This document shows, piece by piece, positions 46,351 to 55,984 of a stretch of 64,000 nt of DNA (position 1 is its first letter; every line of letters begins with the position of its first letter). The stretch covers positions 310,001 to 374,000 of the forward strand of contig AP018318.1 in assembly GCA_003990705.1 (NCBI GenBank). The letters run 5' to 3'. The translations under genes were made by a program, and so were the position numbers. The notes beneath the pieces were generated by a model, which had not been told where the DNA came from, made no database searches, and saw only the letters and a list, made by a program, of their open reading frames with translations. The stretch is from Nostoc sp. HK-01 (GTDB lineage Bacteria > Cyanobacteriota > Cyanobacteriia > Cyanobacteriales > Nostocaceae).

Positions 46351-46479
46351 GTGCAGAAGGATAGTGTAATCACTAAACAAGATTTGCCAAATAAGCGATT
46401 ACGTTATGGCTTAACTCTGGTAATCTTGAGTGCTTTCTTATTTGTCACTGCCATTTACTACGGAATTATTAACCCCTAA
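46351..46479 (+). CDS. probable small membrane protein, 42 residues
   Basis: GTG start at 46351 followed by a clean frame: a basic N-terminus (QKDSVITKQDLPNKRLRYG), then one hydrophobic helix (LTLVILSAFLFVTAIYYG) and the end IINP. The in-frame stop at 46336-46338 limits the start to this GTG or a near neighbour. Positive-inside charge and a single span are typical of real cyanobacterial miniproteins. No ribosome site is obvious and the gene is antisense in orientation to the gal operon. Function unknown. Confidence 0.45.
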   Translation: MQKDSVITKQDLPNKRLRYGLTLVILSAFLFVTAIYYGIINP

Positions 46480-47297
46480 TCTCGCTTTCCTGAACAGAGT
46501 AAATGTTATTTCTGATATGGGACACATCATCATTGTGTCCCTTTGATTTTTCTACATTTCCAAAGGTACTGCACGCAATCTTCCATCCACCTCAACACTA
46601 GGAAAGTTAGAGTCAAAAGTCAGGTTTTCTAGCTTTTTATCCTTGAGGATGACAAAAGTATCTTCAACCTTCGCTCCTGATAAACTAGGATTCCAAGCGA
46701 TCGCCATATTTTCTGTTAAAAAGTCGTTTGTTAGTGGATTGGCGACAATCTCTCTGGCTAAATAGCCTGTAGTTCCTCCTTGGTGATGTTCGTAGATAGC
46801 ATTGGGGAAACCATGCTGTTCATAGGCTTGGGCTAGTGCAGAATAAACTGTGTCAAGAGTTATTCCCGGCTGAGATGTAGATAGGGCGATGGCTTCTATT
46901 TCTCGCACATGACGATGTAATTCAGCTTCATTTTTTGAAAGGCTACCAAAACAAACAAAGCGCGTGAGGTTGGCATATAAACCATATCCTCTAGCGCAAA
47001 ATACTAACATTGCCTGCCTTCCAAGTTTTTCTCCGGTTGGGGTAGCATGACGATACAAAGGTAAACGTCTGTCTCCAGCTACCAGTGTCAGCGCTGGATG
47101 TAAACCTCTAGCCCACAATGCTTCTGCACCTGCACCCGCTAATTGATATTCTGTCCAGGTAGGACGAGCAGCTTTGAGTACTTCTGTCATCGCTGCGCTG
47201 GCTTTTTGTCCGACTTGGCGATATCGTTCTAACTCAGTGGGCATTAATACTCGTTTATAAGCTTGGAGAGAGGGTGGAATTGGTTGTTCTTGGGAAG

Positions 47298-47332
47298 TAG
47301 GGCGTACGCGCTTCGCGTTGTCGCAGACATCG
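47298..47332. repeat. small dispersed repeat inside the M24 peptidase frame
   Basis: TAGGGCGTACGCGCTTCGCG and its GTTGTCGCAGACATCG continuation are a well-known Nostoc-type repeat. On the minus strand it encodes DVCDNAKRVRPT without a stop, in the linker before the C-terminal peptidase domain. Confidence 0.65.
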
Positions 47333-47362
47333 CTGATAATTTCCCCTCCAGCAGTCGCATCC

Positions 47363-49005
47363 TAGGGTGTTGATTTTGTTGGAGAAACCCTCAAAATTTA
47401 TCATGCAATTTCTGTGTCGCCAGTTGAGACAGAAAACAAAATTCTTCTTTTCGAGAGCATGGATTGACCAAAAACTTGAGCCGCCCAGTCTTCAACATCT
47501 AAAAAACGGACTGTTTCTAATGCTTCTTTCACAAGAGTAGTTGTTAAATTCATAGTTGATAAACAAATACTCAAAAACATTTGACCTATTTGTTTAAAAG
47601 GAGAACGAGAAGAAAATTGCTTGTATTTTCCAAATAGCGATTCCAAGACATCCGTTGTAGCTAATAATGTTTGTCCTGGTTGAATAAAAGAAAGTTCCTG
47701 TGTTAAATAGCTCAGAATTTTTTGTGCAAACTCTTCTGAATAATTCACAAGCGTTGTTAAGTGTTGTTGTATTATGCTGAAAGTTTCTTGATTTAGCCCA
47801 CACAATTTAATTTGAGTTTCTACAAAGCGTGTTATTTGAACCATTTGCTTCCAATTTATTAGTGAGTCTTGGTAAGCAGCCAACCATGTAAATTTCTCTT
47901 TCAATTTACTATATAAAATATCTGGTTCTGTATTTGGTACTAAATCTCTTAAAATATCTAATGGTGAATTTAGCAGATATAAAGCCCAATTTACGAGTTT
48001 TTCTAAGTTAAAGTAACGGCATTGTGAGCGTTGAGAGGGCGGAGATAAGAAAGATAGTTCAGTTTGTTGCAGTTGTTTTCGACATTGACTACATTGCTGT
48101 ATAAAAGACTGGTATTTATCCGACCTATGTAATTCATGCTTGAGTAATAAAGCCATTGCATGAGTTACATCATAGGTATAAATTACATCAGGATGATTTT
48201 GTTGATATAGTTTAATTCCTTTTTGAATATCACTTCCGTGGTCAGCAATTATTTGTCGAGGACAACCACATTTGAGGCTAACTTCCGTCAATTTCTCTTG
48301 GATGAGTTCACCTCTGGTTGAATGCATAATTTCTAATGCCAGAATTTGAACATCCTGATGCTGTAATCCTCTTCTTAGCGGCAAGATTTCTTCTTCTAGC
48401 TTTTGTTGTGAAACTCCTAAAATTACCAGTCCTTTTTCAGTTCCTAATTCTACAGTTAAATCAACAATAAAAATCCAGTCATCTCTTATTTCTTTCTTTC
48501 TGGTTAGTTCAAAAAAACCAATTCTCCCTAACCATTTCCTAATACTACTAAAGCTGGGAGTCTCCTGTGTAAACAATTCTTTGTACAAATCAAAGGTCTT
48601 CTCGACTCCTCTATAACTATTGCCACACTCTATAACCTGTTGCACTGAAATCTGAATAGTTTCGACTGAATAATGATGCCCCTTGGCGACTAATTCTTCT
48701 TTTGAGTCAATCTCTTTTTTTTTCCTGGACTGTTTCTATGTTTGCTTTTTGTAGTTTTTCTTCAGCAATTTTGGCTCGATTCTTCCAATAATCTCTTGAT
48801 GCGGATAAATCTCTCACTTTTATTTCTAATGCTCTCAGTTTTTTTTGCTTTTCCAAGGCTCTCTGTTTCCAATTGTCTCGACCCTTGTGAAATAGCCTTG
48901 CCAACCGACTACTTGGGCTTTTAAACTCTTGCATTGACTTTGAGTTCGTTACATAGTTCTTGCATGAGAAGCTACCATCATCAAGCTCTCAAAGTCAACA
49001 CCCTA
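47363..49005 (-). mobile_element. insertion sequence, 1643 bp, 9-bp target duplication
   Basis: Terminal inverted repeats begin TAGGGTGTTGA at both ends (47363 inward and 49005 inward). The direct duplication GTCGCATCC lies at 47354-47362 and 49006-49014. Two overlapping-type frames encode the transposase. I cannot assign the IS family with confidence. The perfect duplication indicates a recent event. Confidence 0.9.
47401..48934 (-). CDS. IS transposase, two frames joined at an A9 run
   Basis: The first frame (48934 to 48707, 75 residues) is a basic coiled-coil leader, FHKGRDNWKQRALEKQKKLR, ending in QEKKRD. The second (ending 47401) is the main DDE-type body with IFIVDLTVELGTEKGLVILG, IADHGSDIQKGIKLY and a C-terminal TDVLESLFGKYK region. 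Between them the minus strand has nine A. A one-base slip gives QEKKEIDSKEELVAKG, continuous with the second frame and about 510 residues long. Programmed frameshifting is a common IS control. A single-base mutation is the alternative. This leader plus body type is frequent in cyanobacteria. Confidence 0.78.
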
Positions 49006-49481
49006 GTCGCATCCTTGACAAAACTCTCACGCGCCGCAGCATCAGCCCAAGGGTGAATATGCAGTTTAAAATTACTCGGTAATTCTTCATCTTTTAAACG
49101 CTGCGCTTCAATTTCATCCGTCAATATCCACGCATCTTGGCCTGTAACTAACACTTCTGCTACACCAGTTTCAGCAGTCAACAGTACGGTATGAGAAGCC
49201 CCACCAGTCGCCCAAGCAAACCAATCTGTACCACGTATACGCAAACCCTCGACCTCAGTTACCGTAAGAGTTTGCCTGATTAACTCTAGCTTTCTAGATA
49301 CTTCCTCGTTCATAAAAAATAAAAATAAATGAACACAGATGACTAATTATCAAAATCATCTACGTCCATCTGCGTCTGTCTGAGGTGTTGAAACCCAATC
49401 TTCATCAGCCAATAGTCGCTGTGGTTGAGGTTGGTAGTCAAAATCGTACATTAGCGATCGCAACTACCACAACCTGTAACT

Positions 49482-50582
49482 TTATACCGAAACTGGCATT
49501 TCCAGATTTACAGCCACCGCTTGCAACTCCTTCGCCTTCTCCTCTGGTAAAGCATCATTAGCAAACATCCCGGCGGCGAGTTCTGTTCCCGCCAAATACT
49601 TCAGCCTTTCACTGGTGCGATATGGTGGGTAAAACTGGGCGTGTAAGTGGGCTTCAGGATGGGCTAATCCGTCAGTTGGCGCACCAAACCAAGCCATTAA
49701 ATAAGGAAATGGGCGATTCCACAAACCGTCATATTTGAGAGTGACGGTTTTTAATGCTTTGGCAAGTCCCCAACGTTGTGCTGGATTAAGTTCCATAAAA
49801 CTGCTAACTGGCTGTTTAGGCGCAATCCAAACTTCGTAAGGGTAACGAGCGCACACGGGGACGAAGGCGATCGCATCTTCATCTTGATAAATAATTCGTT
49901 GGTTGTCGGCAATTTCCTGCTGAATTAAATCTTGCAGTAAACCCCGTCTATGTTCTTGATAATACTCCTGCTGCATTGCCAACATCCGCGCTGGCACAGG
50001 GGGGACGAAAGGATATGCGTAAATCTGTCCATGTGGATGATGTAAAGTTACACCAACTTCTACACCTTTGTTTTCAAAGGGCAACACATATTGAATCTGC
50101 GGATTTGCCCCTAGTTCGCGGGTGCGATCGCCCCACACTTGCAACAGCAAATCCAGGTGCGCCAATTCTAGGAAACTGAGGGAAGCACTGGCATTTTGAG
50201 TAAAAACAACTACCTCACAAGCTCCATTGGCGGGTAACGTTTCCACAATGGTTTCCGGTGGATTGTTGGCTGTGAGGATCATGGAGGGAAAGCGGTTATC
50301 GAACACTGCCACGTCATACTTACCTTGGGGAAGTTCTGTGGGAAACTTCGGGTTGGTGGTAGGTGCCAGGGGGTTATATTCTGGGGGCGGCATGAAAGTC
50401 CGGCCTTGACGGTGACTAGCGTAGGCTACCCATTCGCCTCGTAAGGGATGCCAGCGTAGATGGGGATTTGCTTGTACTGGCTCATGACTGGGGCTAGTAG
50501 CTTCTAACTGACTAGTAATTGGGTAACGACTATATAAGGTGAGTTTGCGTCCGTCGGGCTTTAACAGCTTGTGGGAGTACAT
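49482..50582 (-). CDS. galT: galactose-1-phosphate uridylyltransferase
   Basis: 366 residues. It exchanges UMP between UDP-glucose and galactose 1-phosphate, giving UDP-galactose. The active-site HPHGQIYAYPF carries the His-Pro-His triad. Other landmarks are RWHPLRGEWVAYASHRQGR near the N-terminus and AHPEAHLHAQFYPP near the C-terminus. It appears complete. The start codon overlaps the end of the glycosidase gene by 22 bp, the mark of translational coupling, so loss of translation through the broken upstream gene may lower GalT expression. Confidence 0.94.
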   Translation of the reverse strand: MYSHKLLKPDGRKLTLYSRYPITSQLEATSPSHEPVQANPHLRWHPLRGEWVAYASHRQGRTFMPPPEYNPLAPTTNPKFPTELPQGKYDVAVFDNRFPSMILTANNPPETIVETLPANGACEVVVFTQNASASLSFLELAHLDLLLQVWGDRTRELGANPQIQYVLPFENKGVEVGVTLHHPHGQIYAYPFVPPVPARMLAMQQEYYQEHRRGLLQDLIQQEIADNQRIIYQDEDAIAFVPVCARYPYEVWIAPKQPVSSFMELNPAQRWGLAKALKTVTLKYDGLWNRPFPYLMAWFGAPTDGLAHPEAHLHAQFYPPYRTSERLKYLAGTELAAGMFANDALPEEKAKELQAVAVNLEMPVSV

Positions 50583-52556
50583 AATCCTTGTCCTGAGAGG
50601 GTGGCAGCGCGGATTGCTTCGATAGGGAATTTCGGTGTGCGATCGCCGTACAATAAACCGTTAGCTTCTTGGAAGGTATCTGTGAATTGTGTGTAACAGA
50701 AACCGCTAAATAGTTCAATGTCATTGACTGTTTCCAGCAAGGCAGCATATTTCATTTCTAGTTCGGAGATACTTGAGCAGTTTTCGTATCCCCAAGCTTG
50801 ATCAGCGTGAGGTTGATCCAGCGGCGCGTATGCAATCCCAGCAAACTCGGTTAACATGACTGGTTGTCCTTGATGGGGATAGTTATCGAGGGTGAGGATG
50901 CGCCCGCCTGGACGGCTACGCTCAAATAGATCCGATATCTTAATATCAGGGCGATAACGATGGGCTAATCGCTCAGGCTTCCTGTCATAATCATGGATAG
51001 CGAGAATATCTGTATCTGTACTTTCCCAACCATCGTTACCAATTACTGGGCGTGTCGGATCGAGAGTCTTGGTCAAATAATACATTGCCAATACATAGTT
51101 ACGATGAGCCGCCGTCTCTACTAAATTTGGCACTCCCTAGGATTCATTAAACGGCACCCACGCCACAATACAAGGATGGCTGACATCTCGCTTAATGATT
51201 TCTGTCCACTCACGGGTCATGCGTTCCACAGCTTTTGGCGTAAAGCGGTAAGCGCTGGGCATCTCTTCCCATACTAACAAGCCTAAAACGTCTGCCCAAT
51301 AAAAAAAGCGGGGGTCTTCAATTTTTTGGTGTTTGCGGACTCCGTTAAAACCCATAGCTTTGACGAGTTCTACATCACGCCGCAATGCTTCGTCATTGGG
51401 TGGAGTCATTAAAGTATCCGGCCAATAACCTTGGTCGAGAACTAGACGTAGATAGTAGGGGCGACCATTGAGCATAAAGCGATCGCGCTGAATGCTCACA
51501 GTCCGCATTGCTGTATAAGATTGCACTTCATCTAAAAGAATATCTTGATCCCATAGCTGAATTTGGGCATCTATCAGCGTCGGCTTTTCGGGACTCCACA
51601 GTAATTCATTGCGACAGTCGTCAATACCCGGATCTCCCAAAACAATGCGACGGACAATTTCCCCATTAAATACTTCATAAGTATCGCTGGCTAACACCAA
51701 ACCGCCAGCGCTCAGTTTTACTTTAATTTGTACACCCGAAGTCGGTAAATTTCCCGCTAATCCAACTTCAAACCCAATTTCCCACCGTTCGCAGTCGGGA
51801 ATCCAACGCAGATTACCAATATAAGTCTCACCTACCCTCTCCAGCCAGACTGTCTGCCAAATACCACTTGTGCGCGGATACCAAATACTATGGGGTTGCA
51901 ATTGCCAATCTTGTTTTCCACGAGGTTTGGCGAGGTCGTGCGGATCATCTTGCGCCCATACTGTTACCTTGGTTGTACCGCTGTCATTTAAGGCATGGGT
52001 AATATCAAGAGTGAAAGAAGTATGTCCGCCTTCATGCTCGGCTACATATTGATTGTTTACCCACACACGAGCGCGATAATCTACGGCACCAAAATGTAAT
52101 AGTAACCTGCCGTCACCAGTTGGTGTGGCAAATTCTCTTTCATACCAGCAATTTGGATGAAAACCGCGATCGCCAATACCACTTTTGGTAGATTCGGGAG
52201 CAAAGGGAACTTCTATATGATTAGACCACTCGCTAAAATCGCTTGGTTGCACAACTGTATAACCAAATTCTTTTGCGCTGTTGTGACAAATAACGGCTGG
52301 GTATAACAAACGCTCTGGACGATGCCACCATCCTGGTGTATTAAGTAATGGATGATGCGGTTCATTGCCTGTAGCTAAATCACGAACTAATTTAGCGATC
52401 GCAGTTGGTCTAGGCTGGGGAGAACGTAAATCAAATACGCCTGGTTCGTAATAGTCTGCGGAACGAGTTACTAAGCTATTCCAGTCGTAACTACCTAAAA
52501 GCGCCCAAGCTATAATAGCACGAATATCTACACCTTCAGCTTGTAATTTCTGTATA

Positions 52557-53651
52557 AGAACTCTTGCATAAATATTTTCTGGTATGATGAAGGGTTATTT
52601 TTCTTTACGTTAGAAAAGTAAAAATAGCCACAATTTATAGAGTTTTTAATACTAGCTATTGCTGGGAAATTTTTACTTAAAAAGTTGATATTACAAACTA
52701 ATTCAGCAATTATCTATTTGCTGAATTAAGAGGATTAATTCTGATTTATTTAAGCTTTTAAATCTAATTCATGATTGTAGATTCCGGCAATCAAATTAGA
52801 CCTTAAACCAAATCTGCGATGACGATTACGATATTGGTTAGATAAAATATTGAAAATCTTTAGACGACGATTAACGTGTTCGACAACGATTCTTAATCGA
52901 TTCAGTTCTCGGTTATATTCCTTCTGTTCTTTAGCTAACTTTTTTCCTTTTGGTTTCTTAATCAGTGTTTCACTTAATTTATGAATTTTGGCAATCCCTT
53001 GATACCCTTTATCCGCTATTACTTTTAGTAATTCACCGAACCTTACACCACTGGTTTTAAATAGTCGAAAATCATGAATTCTTCACTTACCATGACCTAT
53101 ACAGATGATTTGACTGTTTTTTTGGTGAATAACTAATTGGGTTTTTAAAGTATGTTCTCCGGTTTTACCACTGAAAAATTTCTTTTGACCTCTTTTTGGT
53201 CTTTCAATTGGGCTTTCAGTCACATCCATCACAACTAAATCTTCTTGTGATGGCATCTTTAATAGTTCTTTCTTTCCTGGTAGACTAAACTTTCTTGAAC
53301 TAATTAGAATGTTTTCAATTTTATATACTGTTCGACATACTGCGGATTATGAAAGTCCCCAATCTAATCCAATATGATAATAAGTGCGGTATTCTCTCCA
53401 ATATTGAATAACCATTAAAATTTGGTCTTCAATAATTAATTTAGGACGACGACCAGATTTCTTTTTCTTTTTTTCATCAGCTTTAACTACATCAACCATA
53501 AAATCAAAGGTTTTACGGCTTACTCCAGTCATGCGCTTAAATTTTCTCGCAGTAAGCTGTTTAGCTTTCTCTATTTTCACTGCTCTTCAAATTCTTAATC
53601 GAAAATTTCCAAGCCTTTTATCATACCACAAAACACTTTTGCAAGAGTTCC
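52557..53651 (-). mobile_element. IS5-like insertion sequence, 1095 bp, degenerate transposase
   Basis: Long imperfect terminal inverted repeats of about 40 bp begin RGAACTCTTGCA at both ends (52557 inward and 53651 inward). The 3-bp duplication ATA lies at 52554-52556 and 53652-53654. Short TSD and element size fit the IS5 superfamily. The ends are exact because removal restores the glycosidase frame. Confidence 0.85.
52750..53580 (-). pseudogene. IS5-superfamily transposase with two in-frame stops
   Basis: One frame of 277 codons runs from 53580 to 52750. It starts RKFKRMTGVSRKTFDFMVDV, contains GRRPKLIIEDQILMVIQYW, then a stop after GLDWGLS, then LVVMDVTESPIERPKRGQKK (catalytic Asp region), a second stop (TGA) after IICIGHGK, then ADKGYQGIAKIHKL and RIVVEHVNRRLKIF with the late Glu. 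Both stops are single-base changes of sense codons and no frameshift is needed. The element cannot transpose by itself unless the stops are read through. Confidence 0.85.
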
Positions 53652-54704
53652 ATAGCATTCCAAGCTTCGTATAACCAACGTAATTGTTCCTCACGGGTAC
53701 AGCTAAGGTGAATTTCCGTCACAGCCATTGGTAAGTTGTAACGTTCCCAAACTTCTTGCAGTAATGTGTACACACCTGCAACACTATCGGTACAAACTCG
53801 CACCGCCTCAACATCAGCATATTTGTCCCACCCATTACCACCATGCGTCCAAGTTGGATAATTTTCTAGATGCTCATCTAAAAAGCGATCGCTTGTAAGG
53901 TAATGATTAATGCCAATAATATCTGCTGGACAGTAAATATTTTGACAAACTTCTTTCAGTTCCGTCTCACTTATACCACAATAAAGTAAGTAACCCCACA
54001 TAGAATGAGTTGGGGTAATGCGACCACATAATAAATCAAAGCTTAACCAACGCCGTTCATTTTCAAATTCTGCTTGATAAGCTAGTTTTGCTGTAGTGTA
54101 AGTTTTACCTAAGTCTTCCGTTTGTACAAGTTGAGCATGAGGATTAATTTCTCGAATTGCTTGCATTGAAAATGCGATCGCTCGACACTCCACTAATAAA
54201 GCACGGGCAAAAGTTACATTATCCCGTCCGTGAGGATACCAGTGACCATACATCCCACTAAATCTTGCTGTTGTTAGTGGTTCGTTAATGGGAGTGTAAT
54301 ATCTGATCCAAGGATATCGCTTGGCAACTGCACGGGCAAACTCAGCTAATTTTTGCGGAAATTCTGGATCTATTAAACTGGTATCACGGGGGCCGCTACC
54401 ATGATGGACTAATCCGACAATTGGCTCAATCCCAAGTTCTTTTAACTTTGTCAATCTCTCATCTGTCCAAGACCAATCAGCATTTTTTAATCCATTCGGT
54501 GCAACTCTTTCCCATAGCACCGGGTAACGGATTTTCTTGATACCAAGTTGAGCAAATAACTCTAAATCATTTAAGCGTGTGGTATGACCATTGCGTTCTA
54601 ACTGGTCAAAATATTCATCACCCACACGATTGACAGTACACTCCACACCAGCCCAAATTTCTACGGGATATTTGGGATTGACAGCAAAAATCATAATATT
54701 AATA

Positions 54705-55783
54705 CTAAGTTGCGTTCAGAGGTAGTATTCTGAGATGAGGAAAAAAAGTTAAAGAACGCAGGCGATCGCTATCAGAACAAAGGTCGATTAAACCCTGGCA
54801 TAGTACGTCCTCAACGTGGTCTAAAGTAGGAAAGACTTGATTATAAAAGTGTTTTTCTCGAATGTCTTCCCAGATGTGTTCAACCGGCATTAATTCTGGG
54901 CTATGAGCAGGTTGAAAAATTAAACGAATATTTTCAGGAACATTTAAAGCATTAGAACGATGCCAAGATGCTTTATCTAACTGTAAAATTACAAAATAAT
55001 CAGCAAATTCTTGGGAAATTTGTGATAAAAATAAATTCATCATTTTAGTATTAGCATAAGGCAAAGTTAAGCAAGTCATTTTGCCTAATTCGGGTGCAAC
55101 TGCGGCGTAAGCATAAATATACTGCCTGACTTGTTGTTTTGGCACAGTTGGGCGTATACCTTGGGGACACCAACAAGCCCTAACTTCTCCAATCCGACCA
55201 AACCTGCCTTCATCTCCTGCCATTAATACTACAGGTCTAGTATCAGATGGGTCTCTTGTTTGATTAATTTTTTCTACTAGTTGAGGAAAGTTTTTTTAAA
55301 TTCATCAACAGAATTTGGGTCTTTTTTGGGATGAGTTGGTCTTGGGATAATTTTGCGCCACTGATGCCGTTCTAATAGGCGATAAATTGTAGTTTTATGC
55401 ACAGTAAAACCACATTTCTTTTCATACGCAAGTTTTATTTGCATTGCTGTTGCCACTTGACCACTGCGTGCCTTTTCTTTAAAAGAATCTATCAGTTCTT
55501 TTTCTTGCTCCCAGCTTAGATAGCAATTATGTCTACCGCCTTTCCCTGACGCTGATAATCCAGCTTCTCCCTTGCGGTTGTATTGTTGAATTACTTTTCT
55601 GACAAACCCTTTTGATACCCCTACGTGTACAGCTATCTCGGCTGCTGTTCTTGGATCTGCGCTCGCATTGTATATCACTAGCCATTTTTGCCTTTCCCAA
55701 TGCGATTGCGCCAACTTTACTCTTTGTTTTACCGTCTCTAAATCTAGATGGGGTACTGCTTGCGTTACTTGAGCCATATGCAC
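54705..55783 (-). CDS. IS630-family transposase, frameshifted pair
   Basis: The first frame (55783 to 55277, 168 residues) has the HTH repeats (YNASADPRTAAEIAVHVGVS and KTTIYRLLERHQW). The second frame ends at 54705 and has the DDE domain: AGDEGRFGRIGEVRACW, VILQLDKASWHRS and PAHSPELMPVEHIWEDIR. They meet at a run of seven A on the minus strand after DEFKK. A -1 slip gives KKNFPQLVEKINQTRD, continuous with the second frame. Such A-run frameshifts are normal for many IS630 elements, so the transposase is likely functional. Confidence 0.85.
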
Positions 55784-55849
55784 CCGTCAGACTCTGCCTT
55801 TGTTCTCGTCATCTCTTTTTTTAGACTACTACATCTGACTGCAACTTGG
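54705..55849 (-). mobile_element. IS630-family insertion sequence, 1145 bp
   Basis: Inverted ends CTAAGTTGC / CCAAGTTGC with further TCAGA and GTAGTA matches inside, each bounded by TA (54703-54704 and 55850-55851), the TA target duplication of IS630/Tc1 elements. The transposase occupies nearly the whole element. It lies 10 bp upstream of the glycosidase start codon, so it probably cut the operon off from its promoter. Confidence 0.85.
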
Positions 55850-55867
55850 TATAAGTTGAATTATATT

Positions 55868-55984
55868 TATGCAAAAGACTCAGCGCTACTCCGCGCTGAC
55901 TCAGCGATACTCTGCGTTAAAAAACTTCCCATTCAACTCGTAATTCGTAATTAGAAACTCTAACTACAAATTACTAATTACGAA
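55868..55984. repeat. short dispersed repeats downstream of the mutase gene
   Basis: Contains ACTCAGCGCTACTCCGCGCT and near copies of CTCAGCGATACTCTGCG, then AATTCGTAATTAG/CTAATTACGAATT inverted strings like those after tldD. No coding content. Confidence 0.5.

Larger units (their letters stand above)
46552..49313 (-). pseudogene. M24 family peptidase (Xaa-Pro peptidase-like) split by an insertion sequence
   Basis: The 5' part (49313 to 49006) encodes NEEVSRKLELIRQTLTVTEV onward and the 3' part (47353 to 46552) encodes MPTELERYRQVGQKASAAM and the M24 C-terminal domain (EHHQGGTTGYLAREIV, VEDTFVILKD). Between them lies an IS with a 9-bp duplication. Removing the IS and one duplicate leaves 1110 bp, exactly 370 codons, in one open frame across DATAGGE. 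The gene was therefore intact until the insertion. M24 enzymes are metallo-aminopeptidases or prolidase-like. The gene stood between galT and galK, perhaps by chance. A small dispersed repeat at 47298-47332 was already in frame. Confidence 0.93.
50561..54694 (-). pseudogene. GH1-GH2 fused glycosidase, broken by an IS and a nonsense codon
   Basis: Reading from 54694: a family-1 glycoside hydrolase-like domain (IRYPVLWERVAPNG, YTPINEPLTTARFSG with the acid/base Glu, AVTEIHLSC with the nucleophile Glu). It is cut after YEAWNA by an IS (52557-53651). Excising the IS with one ATA duplicate gives [16 protein letters not shown] in perfect frame, then [20 protein letters not shown] and [10 protein letters not shown]. 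The frame continues without a stop into a family-2 glycosidase ([26 protein letters not shown]), then a TAG at 51137-51139 and GVPNLVETAAHRN. Homologues have Trp (TGG) there. The restored frame is 1012 codons. It probably released galactose or glucuronate-type sugars; both activities are now lost or truncated. Confidence 0.88.
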
